Source: Streptacidiphilus sp. P02-A3a
GTDB taxonomy: Bacteria; Actinomycetota; Actinomycetes; Streptomycetales; Streptomycetaceae
Assembly: GCF_014084105.1 (NCBI RefSeq)
Contig: NZ_CP048289.1
Span: 8,937,922 to 9,001,921, forward strand
Reading direction: 5' to 3'
DNA length: 64,000 nt
In this document: positions 24,916 to 33,492 of the stretch, in pieces
How positions within the stretch are numbered: position 1 is the first letter of the stretch
Layout of the letters: every line of letters starts with the position of its first letter
Translations under genes and position numbers: made by a program
Notes under the pieces: model-generated
Databases searched by the model: none
Told to the model about the DNA's origin: nothing
The model's input: the letters and a program-made list of their open reading frames with translations, nothing else

Positions 24916-25275
24916 ATGGTGCACAAATACTACTCAGCGGAGTTCCGCACTGACACTGTGGCGTTGTAATGCCCCGATCCGTCGCTGACGTATGCGCAGG
25001 TCGCGAGGGATCTGGGCATGCATGCCGAGTCGCTGCGGCAGTGGGTGCGGGCCGCAGGGGCCGCGCCGGGGCCCGACGGCGTCCTGCCGGCTGCGGCCGG
25101 GTCCGGGGTGGCCGCGGCGGAGACGCCCGAGGAGCGCATCGCCCGCCTGGAGGCGGAGAACGCGACCCTGCGCGTGGAGAACACAGGCCTGTGCAAGGAC
25201 CGCGAGACGCTCTCGGTCGAGCGGGACATCCTGCGGAAGGCCACAAAATATTTCGCCTCGGAGACGAACTGGTGA
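24916..25275 (+). pseudogene. IS3 OrfA with in-frame nonsense codon
   Basis: ATG 24916 begins MVHKYYSAEFRTDTVAL, then TAA at 24967-24969. The same frame continues with DPSLTYAQVARDLGMHAESL (HTH) and a C-terminal leucine-zipper region (ERIARLEAENATLRVENTGL through RDILRKATKYFASETNW). Ordinary OrfA proteins are continuous here, so one base change has broken it. An internal ATG at 25018 could give a truncated product. Confidence 0.85.
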
Positions 25276-26165
25276 TGAGCCGCTTCCAGTTCGTTGAGGA
25301 CCACCGGGAGGCCTTCGAGGTCAAGCGGCTCTGCCAGATGCTGGGCATCCAGCGATCCAGCTACTACAAGTGGCGTGCAACTGCCGCGGCCCGCGCGGAG
25401 CGTCACGAGGCCGACGCTGCGCTGGCGGCGCGGATCCAGCGCGTCCACGCCGACTCCGACGGGGCCTACGGCGCCCCGCGCATCACTGCCGAACTGCGGG
25501 AGGACGGCCTGGTCCTGAACGAGAAGCGGGTCGCGCGGGTGATGCGCACGCTCGGGATCGTGGGCACCCATCTGCGCCGCAAGGCCCGCACCACCGTGTC
25601 CGAACCGTCGGCCACGCCGGTGCCGGACCTGTTCGGGCGTGACTTCGGCGCGCCGGCCCCGAACCTGAAGTACATGGGCGAAATCACGTATCTCCCTGTC
25701 GGGGACGGCGAGTTCCTGTATCTGGCGACGGTGCTGGACTGCTTCAGCAGGCGCGTCGTCGGCTGGTCGATCGCCGACCACATGCGCACGTCCCTGGTCG
25801 CCGACGCCCTGACGATGGCCGCCGCCACCCGCGGCACCCTGCAGGGAGCGGTGTTCCACACCGACCACGGGGCCCAATACAGGAGCCGCCGCTTCGCTGA
25901 ACTGCGCGCCGAGTTGGGCGTGACCCAATCCATGGGAGCCGTCGGAACGAGCGCCGACAACGCCGCCTGCGAGAGCTTCCACGCCTCGCTGAAACGCGAG
26001 CTCCTCAAGGGCGCACGCCGCCGGCCCGGGGCCCGGGCCAGCCGGGCAGCTGTCTTCCGCTGGCTGAACAGGTACAACACCTGGCGCAGGCACTCAGCCA
26101 ACGACCAGGTCAGCCCCGCCGCCTACGAGCAGCAGCGGTCAGCTACCCTGACACTCACCGCATAA
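25275..26165 (+). CDS. IS3-family transposase OrfB
   Basis: 296 aa with an HTH_21 region (YGAPRITAELREDGLVLNEK) and an rve integrase core. The DDE residues should be the Asp in a G-D-ITYL motif, the Asp in FHTDHG (Asp197) and the Glu in ADNAACESF (Glu233). The first is replaced: the motif reads YMGEITYLP, with Glu136. In the family the fused OrfAB protein made by frameshifting cuts and pastes the element. Here the OrfA nonsense codon and Glu136 make that doubtful. Confidence 0.9.
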   Translation: MSRFQFVEDHREAFEVKRLCQMLGIQRSSYYKWRATAAARAERHEADAALAARIQRVHADSDGAYGAPRITAELREDGLVLNEKRVARVMRTLGIVGTHLRRKARTTVSEPSATPVPDLFGRDFGAPAPNLKYMGEITYLPVGDGEFLYLATVLDCFSRRVVGWSIADHMRTSLVADALTMAAATRGTLQGAVFHTDHGAQYRSRRFAELRAELGVTQSMGAVGTSADNAACESFHASLKRELLKGARRRPGARASRAAVFRWLNRYNTWRRHSANDQVSPAAYEQQRSATLTLTA

Positions 26166-26205
26166 CCACACAACCCGTGTCTACCAGCCGGAGTGAAGCC
26201 CCTTC

Positions 26206-26475
26206 GTCCTCCAGCCCAAACGCTGGGTCGTGGAAAGATCCATTTCGTGGCTGATGCGGGCCCGCCGGCACTGCCGGGACTACGAGCGCACCATCGCCCA
26301 CGCCGAGGCCCACCTCGCCTGGACCGCCATCGCCCTGGCCGCGGCACGCCTGGTCAGACCCGTCCCCGAACACTGGCGCGAACCCGCGCCCCCACCCGTC
26401 CCCGCCGCCCCCAAGCGCCTGCGACTGACCAGACGCCCCATCCGGCTCCGCCCCCTGACCGCCCCGGTCCGCTGA
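26206..26475 (+). pseudogene. C-terminal remnant of an IS5-family transposase
   Basis: The frame FVLQPKRWVVERSISWLMRA, then RRHCRDYERTIAHAEAHL, matches the end of IS5-group (DDE_Tnp_1) transposases, including the RWVVER...WL...R motif with the catalytic Glu. Everything upstream is missing at the right end of the IS3 copy, so an older IS was truncated there. Confidence 0.85.
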
Positions 26476-26659
26476 GTAGTTGTTTGCGATCCTTCAAAGC
26501 ACAGGGTTGGTTGGCCAGGGTGACCGTGACGTCCGCCTCGATCACGAGCACGTCGGTCAGCGGAGGTGGGACGCCGTAGCCGATGCGGCGAAGGTCGAGT
26601 CATCGCAGAGCTCTCGAACTCCGGGACGAATAGGGGCGTCCCTTACTAGGATCCCGCTC

Positions 26660-27487
26660 ATGTCAGCATCAGGTGGGTCGGGAGGCGGCAGGCGCGGGTC
26701 GGCCCCCGTGCGGTTGGGGTCATCGGCGCGCTGGGAGCGGTCCGCTGGTGCGATGGCGGGGGTGTTGCTGGCCGGTGCTGGGGTGGCAGCGGTCTTCCGT
26801 GCCGAGGGCCAGGCTGGCAGCGTCGCCCTGATTCTGACAGGCGGACTGTTCCTGTTGATGGCTCTGAGCGGCCGCACGGTTGAGAGCATCCGTTTCGGCG
26901 ATTGGGAGTTGAAGATGGGGGAGGAACTGCTCAGGCAGGCCAGCGAACAGGCCCGCTCTGGCCACAACGATCAGGCCGAGACCATCTTGAGCGTCCTCAG
27001 GGCCCTCAATCCGATGGCAGACCGGGACCCTGAGGTCTACGCCATCGAGGCCACGCTCTTCGAGAACCGGGTTCTGGAAGCCGTGGAGAGCGCTCGCGCC
27101 GGGGACGAGCAGGTGGAGCTCCGTCCCGCCGCAGGATTGGGTGAGCCCTTGGCAGTGCTGGTGGCTCAGCCTGGACGCACCAGGATCGGCGTGTTCGCCG
27201 GATACGCCCTCGACGGGTCGGGCCACATCGACACTGCGGCCGTGAACGGCTTCATCCAACGCGCGCGCGGGGGGAGCTGCGATGCCTATCTCTTCGTCAA
27301 CGGCACGCTGCACCAGGAAGATCTTGAGCGCCTGATCACTGGTATCCAACGAGACGGTGGCCGACCGGTAGGAGTGGCGACCTGGGCGACGCCCGCACAG
27401 CCGACACCTCTTCGCCCCGCCGTGGACCGCCTGTTGGAACGGGTCCGCGCTCCCCAAGGCACCCACGGGACGATTCCCTCGCAGTAG
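26660..27487 (+). CDS. Two-TM protein with cytosolic domain, paralogue of the 45822 gene
   Basis: 275 aa from ATG 26660. Residues 1-30 are Gly/Ser/Arg-rich. Two TM helices (AGAMAGVLLAGAGVAAVFRA and SVALILTGGLFLLMALSG, about 30-72) are followed by IRFGDWELKMGEELLRQA and a soluble C-terminal domain (LVAQPGRTRIGVFAGYALD; DAYLFVNGTLHQEDLERLITGI). The same order with clear similarity around AVFR, the second TM and the FGD motif is found in the 45822-46607 protein. Function is unknown; a membrane-associated effector is one possibility. Confidence 0.75.
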   Translation: MSASGGSGGGRRGSAPVRLGSSARWERSAGAMAGVLLAGAGVAAVFRAEGQAGSVALILTGGLFLLMALSGRTVESIRFGDWELKMGEELLRQASEQARSGHNDQAETILSVLRALNPMADRDPEVYAIEATLFENRVLEAVESARAGDEQVELRPAAGLGEPLAVLVAQPGRTRIGVFAGYALDGSGHIDTAAVNGFIQRARGGSCDAYLFVNGTLHQEDLERLITGIQRDGGRPVGVATWATPAQPTPLRPAVDRLLERVRAPQGTHGTIPSQ

Positions 27488-27616
27488 GACCCGGATGTCA
27501 GATCGACCTCAAGGAGACCCCAGGACTGGAGCGGGACCGGGCTCGCTGCACTGCTCGCGCTGTAAGGCCAGGGGAAGTTCACGGGCTGTACCACCCCCGC
27601 TCTGACCGCTTGGCAC

Positions 27617-27841
27617 ATGGTCGTCGACCTCCAGGAGCAGGGGCCCTGCGGAAACCGGCTCACCCTCTCAAGCACGGATGGTGGCTGGGGGAGCTGTAGC
27701 GGCACCATCACCACGAAGTACAACTGCGCGGGCACCACTCCGAACACGCTTCAAACCCAGGTGACCCTCACCATCGAAGCTGGCGAAACGTACACCTCCA
27801 GCATCACCGACAGCGGTATCGAAACGGGCGACTGGGTCTAG
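27617..27841 (+). pseudogene. C-terminal fragment of a secreted-type protein
   Basis: 74 codons containing GPCGNRLTLSSTDGGWGSCS, TTKYNCAGTTPN and TLTIEAGETYTSS. Such Thr/Ser/Cys-rich beta structure is typical of extracellular proteins, but no signal peptide or ribosome site is present. The same frame continues upstream to a TAA at about 27563, so it is probably the tail of a gene broken by a nonsense mutation. It abuts the convergent VOC gene. Confidence 0.45.
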
Positions 27842-28332
27842 TCGGCAATCTGCAAGGTCGTCGTCCCGGAGACGGCACCGTCTGACCGGGGCACTTCCTC
27901 GGCGTCCCTCCAGAACGCAGAGGCAGTGCCCCGGTCCTCCGCGGCCATGCGAGCGTCCAGGCCCGCGAGGTCTTCAGTGCCGGACTCAACAAAGAACTCG
28001 TTGCCCTCAGGGTCGGCCATGGTCACCTCGCCGATGCCCCAGCCCCGGTGCTGCTTTTTCAGCGTGGTAGCGCCCAAGGTGCATAGCCTGGCGACTTCCT
28101 GCTCCAGCGTGCCGGCGGCTGGAGTCATGTGCATCCACATCAACGCCTTGGAGCTGTCGATTCGTGCTCCGTCGACGAACAGAAGGGAAACCGGTGCGTC
28201 ATCGTCGGCGAGCGCTATCGAAATTCCGCCTCCGCCGCCCCGCGTCAGCCGCCCCAGTGCTGAACTCCAGAATTCGGCCATCCGGTTCGGGCTGCGGCAC
28301 TCGATGACGAGATGGCGCAAGAGAACAGTCAC
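27838..28332 (-). CDS. VOC-superfamily (glyoxalase-like) protein
   Basis: 164 aa. Two beta-alpha-beta-beta-beta modules are visible: LRHLVIECRSPNRMAEFWSSALG...VSLLFVDG and MHMTPAAGTLEQEVARLCTLGATTLKKQH...GEVTMADPEGNEFFV. MADPEGNEF is the typical end of bleomycin-resistance/glyoxalase-like VOC proteins. A C-terminal extension of about 35 aa is unusual. The metal ligands cannot be assigned with confidence. Confidence 0.85.
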   Translation of the reverse strand: MTVLLRHLVIECRSPNRMAEFWSSALGRLTRGGGGGISIALADDDAPVSLLFVDGARIDSSKALMWMHMTPAAGTLEQEVARLCTLGATTLKKQHRGWGIGEVTMADPEGNEFFVESGTEDLAGLDARMAAEDRGTASAFWRDAEEVPRSDGAVSGTTTLQIAD

Positions 28333-28339
28333 ACAAGGA

Positions 28340-28606
28340 CCCTAACCCGCACTTCGGCCCCGCGCGGTGCTTTTCGCTCTGCCTGCTGCCGGAACCGGTG
28401 CTCTCGCAGTACCTGAGTGGTCGCGTCGCCGAGCGCGATCGTCGCGGCACTGCGGCACTGTCGTCGGTCTTCACGTCCGTCTCGACGACGTCCCAGCCGT
28501 CCTGAACCAACTCGGTGCCGATCGTCCTGGTCTGCTCGTCCAGGTCTACGTCGACCCAGGGCAGGCCGACGCCTTCGGCGAGCGCCGCGCCGCCGGGGTC
28601 CGGCAC
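28340..28606 (-). pseudogene. Remnant of a tyrosine integrase
   Basis: One frame reads VGLPWVDVDLDEQTRTIGTE then LVQDGWDVVETDVKTDDSA, which is the catalytic-Arg region of actinobacterial integrases (G-L-x-W-x-D-V-D-L-D). The continuation (LGDATTQVLREHRFRQQAER) lies in another frame, so a frameshift separates the parts. The N-terminal core-binding domain and the C-terminal His-x-x-Arg and Tyr are missing. Confidence 0.75.
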
Positions 28607-28663
28607 CGCAACGCCCCCAGGAAGCCCGGCTCGGACTCATCGCACACCACCAGGAGAAAGACC

Positions 28664-28924
28664 GTGACCACACCGGCCGTACGCCCCGACACCGTCGCCC
28701 TGCTGGTCGGCCTCGACCTCAACGGCAGCTTCGACCCACGCAACTGGACCCACCCCGACGGGCAACCCCCCACCATCAGCGAACTCGCGACCGCCCGCAA
28801 CGCCACGTTCCCCGAGATCCAGGCCGTCACCGACCAGCTGCGACATGCAGCTGACGACGCCAGAAACCAGGCCGCCCTCGCCGCCCCCGACGGCACCATC
28901 GCCGTCACCCGCACCTGGAACTGA
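28664..28924 (+). CDS. Small hypothetical protein
   Basis: 86 aa from GTG 28664 with CAGGAG at a good distance. It is acidic and soluble (LLVGLDLNGSFDPRNWTHPD; ATFPEIQAVTDQLRHAADDA). The type is common among accessory genes of streptomycete integrative elements. Function unknown. Confidence 0.6.
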   Translation: MTTPAVRPDTVALLVGLDLNGSFDPRNWTHPDGQPPTISELATARNATFPEIQAVTDQLRHAADDARNQAALAAPDGTIAVTRTWN

Positions 28925-29015
28925 TCACGCCGCCCGGCCGGACCGTAGCGGCCGGCCACACCCATCAGGAGAACCCGATGGAATAACGCCAACCGCCCGG
29001 ACACCGGCCCGCTGT

Positions 29016-29327
29016 TCAAGGTCTGCGCGTCACCCTGCGAACCACCGGCGGACGAGCACCAGTTGCGACAGGCGGCGGGCCAACCCGCGCTCGCCGCCTG
29101 GCAATCCGCTCCTCCCTCCGCGCCTCCAATGCCGCCATCTGCTCAGGCTTCCCGTACCACCACCAAGCGCGGGCCGTCGTACCAACCCAGAACGCCAGGA
29201 AAGGGCCATTCCACTCGAAGAACCCGGCCAGCGACACCCCTGCCGCCAAGCTGCGCGTAACCGAGAGCAGCACGACCGGAAGGGACATGAGAGCGGAAAA
29301 GGCCGCCTTACGCGCTCGAAGAGACAT
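29016..29327 (-). CDS. Small membrane protein
   Basis: 103 aa. It has two hydrophobic segments (AFSALMSLPVVLLSVTRSLA; FLAFWVGTTARAWWWYG) and a basic Arg-rich C-terminus (LEARREERIARRRARVG). It resembles small Spd-like membrane proteins of actinobacterial integrative elements in size and layout only. The opposite strand also has open frames, so it is moderately uncertain. Confidence 0.5.
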   Translation of the reverse strand: MSLRARKAAFSALMSLPVVLLSVTRSLAAGVSLAGFFEWNGPFLAFWVGTTARAWWWYGKPEQMAALEARREERIARRRARVGPPPVATGARPPVVRRVTRRP

Positions 29328-29384
29328 GTGTGGACCCTATCCGCGCCGCAGTAGACCGGGAATGACAATCCAGGAGACGGAACC

Positions 29385-29601
29385 ATGACCACCCGCATCG
29401 CCAAAACGTCCCGCGCCACCAAGACCCCCGTCATCGCCGTGGTTCTGACCCGCCTGACGGGCCATCCGCCGATGCCGACCCATCGGATCCGGCAGCGTCA
29501 ACGGCAAACGCCGCAGGATCGTCCAGTGCAGTGAGAAGACCTGCGAACTCGTCTGGGTACCCCAGCGCACCCACCTCGCCGACACCCCGCAGGCGGTCTG
29601 A
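29385..29601 (+). pseudogene. Frameshifted small gene of an integrative element
   Basis: ATG 29385 with a GGAGACGG ribosome site begins MTTRIAKTSRATKTPVIAVV. The sequence expected to follow (SVNGKRRRIVQCSEKTCELV then WVPQRTHLADTPQAV) lies in another frame from about 29491 to the stop at 29601. A one- or two-base indel near 29485 explains this. The C-terminal part has a Cys-x(4)-Cys pair, suggesting a small zinc-binding protein. Confidence 0.5.
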
Positions 29602-29602
29602 C

Positions 29603-29728
29603 ATGCCGTCCCCCGAAGAGCGCCGTCAACCTCGCGCGCACGCGCGCGAAACAATCCAGCCGACCGAGCGACTGGCGTACCGCGACTACCGATACCCGGC
29701 GCGCATCCGGGCAGTACTGATCATCTGA
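29603..29728 (+). CDS. Possible 41-aa ORF
   Basis: ATG 29603 follows the preceding remnant's stop by 1 bp. The peptide is basic and soluble (EERRQPRAHARETIQPTERL). Its position suggests coupling to the preceding frame, but nothing else supports it. Confidence 0.3.
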   Translation: MPSPEERRQPRAHARETIQPTERLAYRDYRYPARIRAVLII

Positions 29729-29850
29729 CCGACTTCGGCCGGGATCGTGCGCCGCTGCCGGACGCCCTGCTGCTCCATGTGCTGCTTCTTCCTGCCCACT
29801 CGGGCCAGTCGCTACGCTGTGCGGCTTGTCGATCATTACAGGGGGATGAT

Positions 29851-30393
29851 GTGTCCGCTCGCTCCGCGGCGCTCGTCGGCATTGCCGCGCTCGCCCTACT
29901 CACCGCTTGTGCTTCAGCGCCTTCGCACACGAGCGTTGGTGCTGTCGTTTCGCACACTGCATCCCCTGCGGCTTCGCCGTCTGCGGCGTCCATCAACGCG
30001 CTCGTCGCTCAGCTCGATCCCCAGGTCCAGGGTGCTGTCAACGCCGCCCCACGCGTTCGCGGTACCGATGCACAGGCGCTGTCCACCTTCACTGACATGG
30101 GCGGAACCCCTTGTCCGGCTGGGACTGTGAGGGACTTGATCGTCGCCGGGTTTCAACTCCCGAACAGCGGTGCCGGACCGAATCCGGCACCCGCCGCGAA
30201 GACCTACCTGGAAAGCAAGGGGTGGCGCTTCGGCCAGTGGGCCTCCGAGGGCCCTACGCCAACGCAAGGCGGGGACCAAATAGCCGTGGCGTCCCGGAAC
30301 GGCGTCACGATGCTTATCACCTACGACCTGTTCACGTTCCAGGTCGGCGCCACCCTCCCCTGCCTGCCCGGCAAGGTCATTCCCATGGGCTAG
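29851..30393 (+). CDS. Lipoprotein of unknown function
   Basis: 180 aa from GTG 29851 directly after GGGGGATGAT. The signal peptide ends in a lipobox (ALLTACAS, Cys about residue 16). The mature protein has a Ser/Ala linker and an alpha/beta domain with two Cys (GGTPCPAGTVRDLIVAG; ATLPCLPGKVIP). It should sit on the outer face of the membrane. It ends convergently, overlapping the opposite ORF by 4 bp. Confidence 0.7.
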   Translation: MSARSAALVGIAALALLTACASAPSHTSVGAVVSHTASPAASPSAASINALVAQLDPQVQGAVNAAPRVRGTDAQALSTFTDMGGTPCPAGTVRDLIVAGFQLPNSGAGPNPAPAAKTYLESKGWRFGQWASEGPTPTQGGDQIAVASRNGVTMLITYDLFTFQVGATLPCLPGKVIPMG

Positions 30394-30824
30394 CACAGGA
30401 GCTTCGCGGGTGGTGCGCCCGGTGCCGACGTTCGGACCGGGCGCGGGTCCGGCCGGCGCGCCGAGCACCGACCGGAGCTTGTGGGCCGGCTACCGGGAGC
30501 CGGCCTGCCGATGTACTGGCTGATCGTCTGCGGCGGCCGGTGGACCCAGGCCGGGGACTGGTGGGCTGGGGCGACCTGGTCCCACACGCCAGCGACGTGC
30601 TTGCGGAACTCCTGGTTCGACATCTGATGCAGGGGCTTCGGCAGCTCGCCGGGGGTCACGACGCCGTCCGGCGCGGACTCCGGCACCAGCGTCCGGCCCG
30701 GCCGGTACGACTCGGTCGCGGCCGAGGCGACGGGGCGGACCTGCTCGATCCACGCACCGTTGACGCCGGGGTGGGCGGTGTAGTCGAGGCCTTCGAGTTC
30801 CAGCTCGTCGGCGGTCTCGACCAT
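30390..30824 (-). CDS. Hypothetical protein, probably a fragment
   Basis: 144 aa from ATG 30824. The segment MVETADELELEGLDYTAHPG and SNQEFRKHVAGVWDQVAPAH looks protein-like, but the last 45 residues are Arg/Pro-rich and look like read-through. Its upstream side is fused to a copy of the dispersed repeat. It may be the remains of a larger gene. Confidence 0.3.
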   Translation of the reverse strand: MVETADELELEGLDYTAHPGVNGAWIEQVRPVASAATESYRPGRTLVPESAPDGVVTPGELPKPLHQMSNQEFRKHVAGVWDQVAPAHQSPAWVHRPPQTISQYIGRPAPGSRPTSSGRCSARRPDPRPVRTSAPGAPPAKLLC

Positions 30825-30865
30825 CTGCCCGCTGTGGTGGATCTGCCGTACCGGTGCGGTCCATG

Positions 30866-30940
30866 TGAATGATCGCCGGGAAGTTGCGGGTCCGTTACGG
30901 TCGGTGCTGATGCTGTGGGTCCTGCTCGACCACAGCCAGG
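30866..30940. repeat. Diverged copy of the dispersed repeat
   Basis: GGAAGTTGC, GGTCCGTTACGGTCGG and then a TCCTGCTCGACC-containing segment match 38295-38360 in the same order and spacing. The right hairpin arm is degenerate. Confidence 0.6.
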
Positions 30941-31013
30941 TGGGGCGCGTGCAACAGATCACTGTTCGGCCAATTGGGGCTGCCCAGCGGCAGGGGGCTG
31001 GAAGTGTACGAAC

Positions 31014-31220
31014 ATGAATCGCGCCCTCACCCCGGTCCTGGCCGTTGCCCTACTGGCGCTGGCAGGCTGCGCTGCCGACTCCCCCACAGCGAGAAGCAAC
31101 CCCTCCGCCGTGCGCACCACCGGCTCCTATCGGCCGCTCCATGGCCTTTCGGTGTCCCACGCGTACTGCTGCCGCCCGGCGGCCAGTAGGCCCAGCCCGT
31201 CAGCGCATCCGGATCGGTAG
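31014..31220 (+). pseudogene. Lipoprotein N-terminus without its body
   Basis: ATG 31014 opens a good lipoprotein signal (MNRALTPVLAVALLALAGC), followed by a Ser/Thr linker (ADSPTARSNPSAVRTTGSY). The frame then becomes Ser/Pro/Arg-rich noise and stops after 68 codons, just before a dispersed repeat copy. It is probably the 5' stub of a deleted gene. Confidence 0.5.
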
Positions 31221-31230
31221 GCCAAGCGGC

Positions 31231-31280
31231 GGGGCCCTGCTCAACCTCGGCCAGGACCCCCAGAGTTCAAGCCTACGGGT
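31231..31280. repeat. Dispersed hairpin repeat, copy 2
   Basis: GGGGCCCTG and CAGGACCCC flank CTCAACCTCGGC, and GCCTACGGG follows. Same design as the copies at 21891 and 38342. Confidence 0.7.
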
Positions 31281-31392
31281 GCGCAAGGGTGGCTTATAAC
31301 TGCCTCTGACCGGGGTTACCCATGGGGAGAATCTGCCTGCAACAGACTGCACGCACCCCCAGGGAAGGCGATCACGCCCCTAGACTTCTACG

Positions 31393-31710
31393 GTGTTGAC
31401 CCCGACACCGGCAACGAGCACAGCCCCGACCATCTGGGTCGACCCGGGCCCCATCGACATCATCGTCCAGGGCTGGGAAGCCGATGACGCGCTGCTCAGC
31501 GACGTCGCCGACGCCCCCGCCCCCGGCCACACCCCGGGCGTGCCGCCGGGAGAAGCAGTCATCAGGATCCCCGGCCCGCATGGTGCCGGCGCTCAGGAGA
31601 GCGTGCGATGCAGCAGAAGATGCCCTCATTCGCCGAGCTGCTGGCGGAGACGACGCTCATCGCCCTGCACTTGGAGATGTGTGATCACTACGTCGTCGAC
31701 GAGGAGGTAG
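31393..31710 (+). CDS. Small protein of the DUF6879/Scr1 regulator locus
   Basis: Starts at GTG 31393. Residues 10-65 (APTIWVDPGPIDIIVQGWEA, APAPGHTPGVPPGEAVIRIP) match the small conserved protein that precedes DUF6879 genes in streptomycetes. The last 35 codons overlap the DUF6879 gene in another frame and look like read-through, so the original stop may have been lost by an indel near 31600. Related to the stub at 22047. Confidence 0.5.
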   Translation: MLTPTPATSTAPTIWVDPGPIDIIVQGWEADDALLSDVADAPAPGHTPGVPPGEAVIRIPGPHGAGAQESVRCSRRCPHSPSCWRRRRSSPCTWRCVITTSSTRR

Positions 31711-32135
31711 ACGACTTCACCCGGCGGCAGGCGACGGGGCAGCGGGATGCCGATCCCGCTTCCCCCAACGGGGCCCCATGGGTGGCCAAGATCAGGGAGG
31801 CGACTGCCCGCGGTGTAGCCGTCCGGCGGGTCCGGATCATCTCCGAACCGGCCAGCGACTACATCCGGTACGAGCACGCGGCTACCGACGTGAACACCCC
31901 CGCCGGGGAAGAGGTCCGCTGGCTGCCGCGCACCTCGGCGTCCGATCTGGCACTACCCGAAAGCGACTACTGGGTGTTCGATGATCGAGTCGTCCGGTTC
32001 CACTACTTCACCGGAGACGGGCGCTGGACGTACGACGAGCTCCGCGACGAGCCGCAGGTCGTGAAGCTGTGCCGGGACGCGTTCGACGCCGCGTGGGACC
32101 GCGCGGTCCCGCACGAGGACTACCGGCTCGCCTGA
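31608..32135 (+). CDS. DUF6879 family protein
   Basis: 175 aa from ATG 31608 (AGGAG upstream). The core WVAKIREATARGVAVRRVRI, ISEPASDYIRYEHAATDVNT, AGEEVRWLPRTSAS and DYWVFDDRVVRFHYF is the full DUF6879 pattern. These proteins occur next to Scr1-type HTH regulators and are thought to act with them in signalling. Here the adjacent regulator is broken, so this gene may be an orphan. Confidence 0.85.
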   Translation: MQQKMPSFAELLAETTLIALHLEMCDHYVVDEEVDDFTRRQATGQRDADPASPNGAPWVAKIREATARGVAVRRVRIISEPASDYIRYEHAATDVNTPAGEEVRWLPRTSASDLALPESDYWVFDDRVVRFHYFTGDGRWTYDELRDEPQVVKLCRDAFDAAWDRAVPHEDYRLA

Positions 32136-32142
32136 GTCCACC

Positions 32143-33024
32143 GTGCCCCGCTCCGCATCGTCCGCCGCCCAGGCCGCCCAGGGCGCCCAGGCCGCCCAGG
32201 CCGCCCGCGAACGTCTCGCCGCCCAACTGCGGGATCTGCGACTGGACGCCGCCCTCGACGTCCGCCACCACGCCGAACAGTGCGGCTGGTTCGCATCCAA
32301 GACCTCGCGGATCGAGACCGGCCGGACCGCCCCGTCCAACACGGACATCCGGACCTGGTGCACCGTCTGCGAGGCCGCCGACCGGGCCCCGGACCTGCTG
32401 GCGGACAACCGGCACGCCGACCAGCTGTACACCGAATGGCGCCGCCACCTGGGTGGCGGTCTCCGTCGTCTCCAGGACGACCTGCTGCCGCTGCACGAGC
32501 GCACCCGCCTGCAGCGCGTCTACACGTCCAGCCAAATGCCGGGGTTCCTGCAGGCCGCCGACTAAGCGCGGGCCCTACTTATGGGCATCGCCGCGTTCCG
32601 GGGCGTGCCGACCGTCGACATCGAGGGCGCGGTCGCTTCCCGGGTGAAGCGGCAGGAGACCTTGAGCAAGGCGGGCCACCGATTCGTGGTGCTGGTCGAG
32701 GAGCCGGTCCTCTACAACCGCATCGGTGATCCGGACGTGATGCAGACGCAGCTCACCTTCCTCGCCGGAGCGATGCGGCTGCCCTCGCCGGCGCTGGGCG
32801 TCATCCCGTTCACGGCCGACCGCAGGTCGATGTGACAGCTTGAGACGTTCTACATGTTCGACTCGGAGCGGGTGATCGTAGAGAACCTGAGCGCCGAGAT
32901 CAACGTCACCGCGCCCAGCGAGCTGGCTCTGTACGAGAGGGCGTTAGTCGCCCTCGGCGGTCTGGCGGTGTACGGCGGCGCGGCGCGGACACTGATAGAC
33001 GCCGCAGCAGACGCACTCCGCTGA
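32143..33024 (+). pseudogene. Scr1/DUF5753-type HTH regulator killed by two nonsense codons
   Basis: A single frame of 294 codons carries an N-terminal HTH (LAAQLRDLRLDAALDVRHHAEQCGW...SKTSRIETGRTAPSNTDIRTW). The DUF5753 domain follows (YTSSQMPGFLQAAD, then ALLMGIAAFRG, SRVKRQETL, FVVLVEEPVLY, LGVIPF, ETFYMFDSERVIVENLSAEI). TAA at 32563-32565 replaces the expected Tyr codon of GLLQTADYAR, and TGA at 32833-32835 replaces a Trp before QLETF. There are no frameshifts, so the loss is recent. Confidence 0.9.
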
Positions 33025-33312
33025 CGCACCTTCATCGAAGTGCAACAGAGTGCAACGGCATGGATTTCCGGCCACGCCAACCGCCACCCTTGGATTCCTC
33101 ATCCGCTCCGGCTGACCTCGTGCGCCGGTTGTCGCCGGAGCAGGACCTCCGGCTGCGGGTGGCCTGTAACGACCTGCAGCGCGCACGAGCTGGAGCTGGC
33201 GGGCAGCGGACGCCGTGGTGGTAGGAGCACGTTCCCGACGGCACGAAGATCGCGATTCGCGGGCCCGTTGGGAATCTTGCCGGTGCAGCTCCTCGCGCGC
33301 TACAACTTGCTC

Positions 33313-33492
33313 ATGTCTCCCGAGCCGTCTCGGCCCACGCCGGGCACGCGGACCGTTGTGCTGGCCCTTGTGGCGGCTATCGTCGTCGGCTGTTCCGTTT
33401 TGGCCGTCGTGCCGCAGCACGATGCCCCGCTCTCGGGCATCGGAGGCTTTCTCGCGGGCCTGGCTGTACTGCGTCGGCCTCGGCACCGGTAG
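33313..33492 (+). CDS. Small membrane protein
   Basis: 59 aa from ATG 33313. Two hydrophobic segments (TVVLALVAAIVVGCSVLAVV; LSGIGGFLAGLAVL) are separated by PQHDAP, and the end is basic. The sequence between 33025 and 33312 has no supported gene. There is no strong ribosome site. Confidence 0.45.
   Translation: MSPEPSRPTPGTRTVVLALVAAIVVGCSVLAVVPQHDAPLSGIGGFLAGLAVLRRPRHR

Larger units (their letters stand above)
24916..26200 (+). mobile_element. IS3-family insertion sequence, probably inactive
   Basis: OrfA and OrfB of an IS3-family element with a 1-bp stop/start overlap (TGATG). The right end carries a TIR-like stretch (GTGTCTACCAGCCGGAG near 26177-26193). I could not find its partner at the left end, which is probably eroded. 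A nonsense codon in OrfA and a catalytic Asp-to-Glu change in OrfB argue against activity. Confidence 0.75.

Noticed and set aside
33060..33224. 54-codon plus-strand ORF after the broken Scr1 regulator
   Set aside because: Position fits a DUF397-type partner, but the sequence lacks its motifs and there is no ribosome site.
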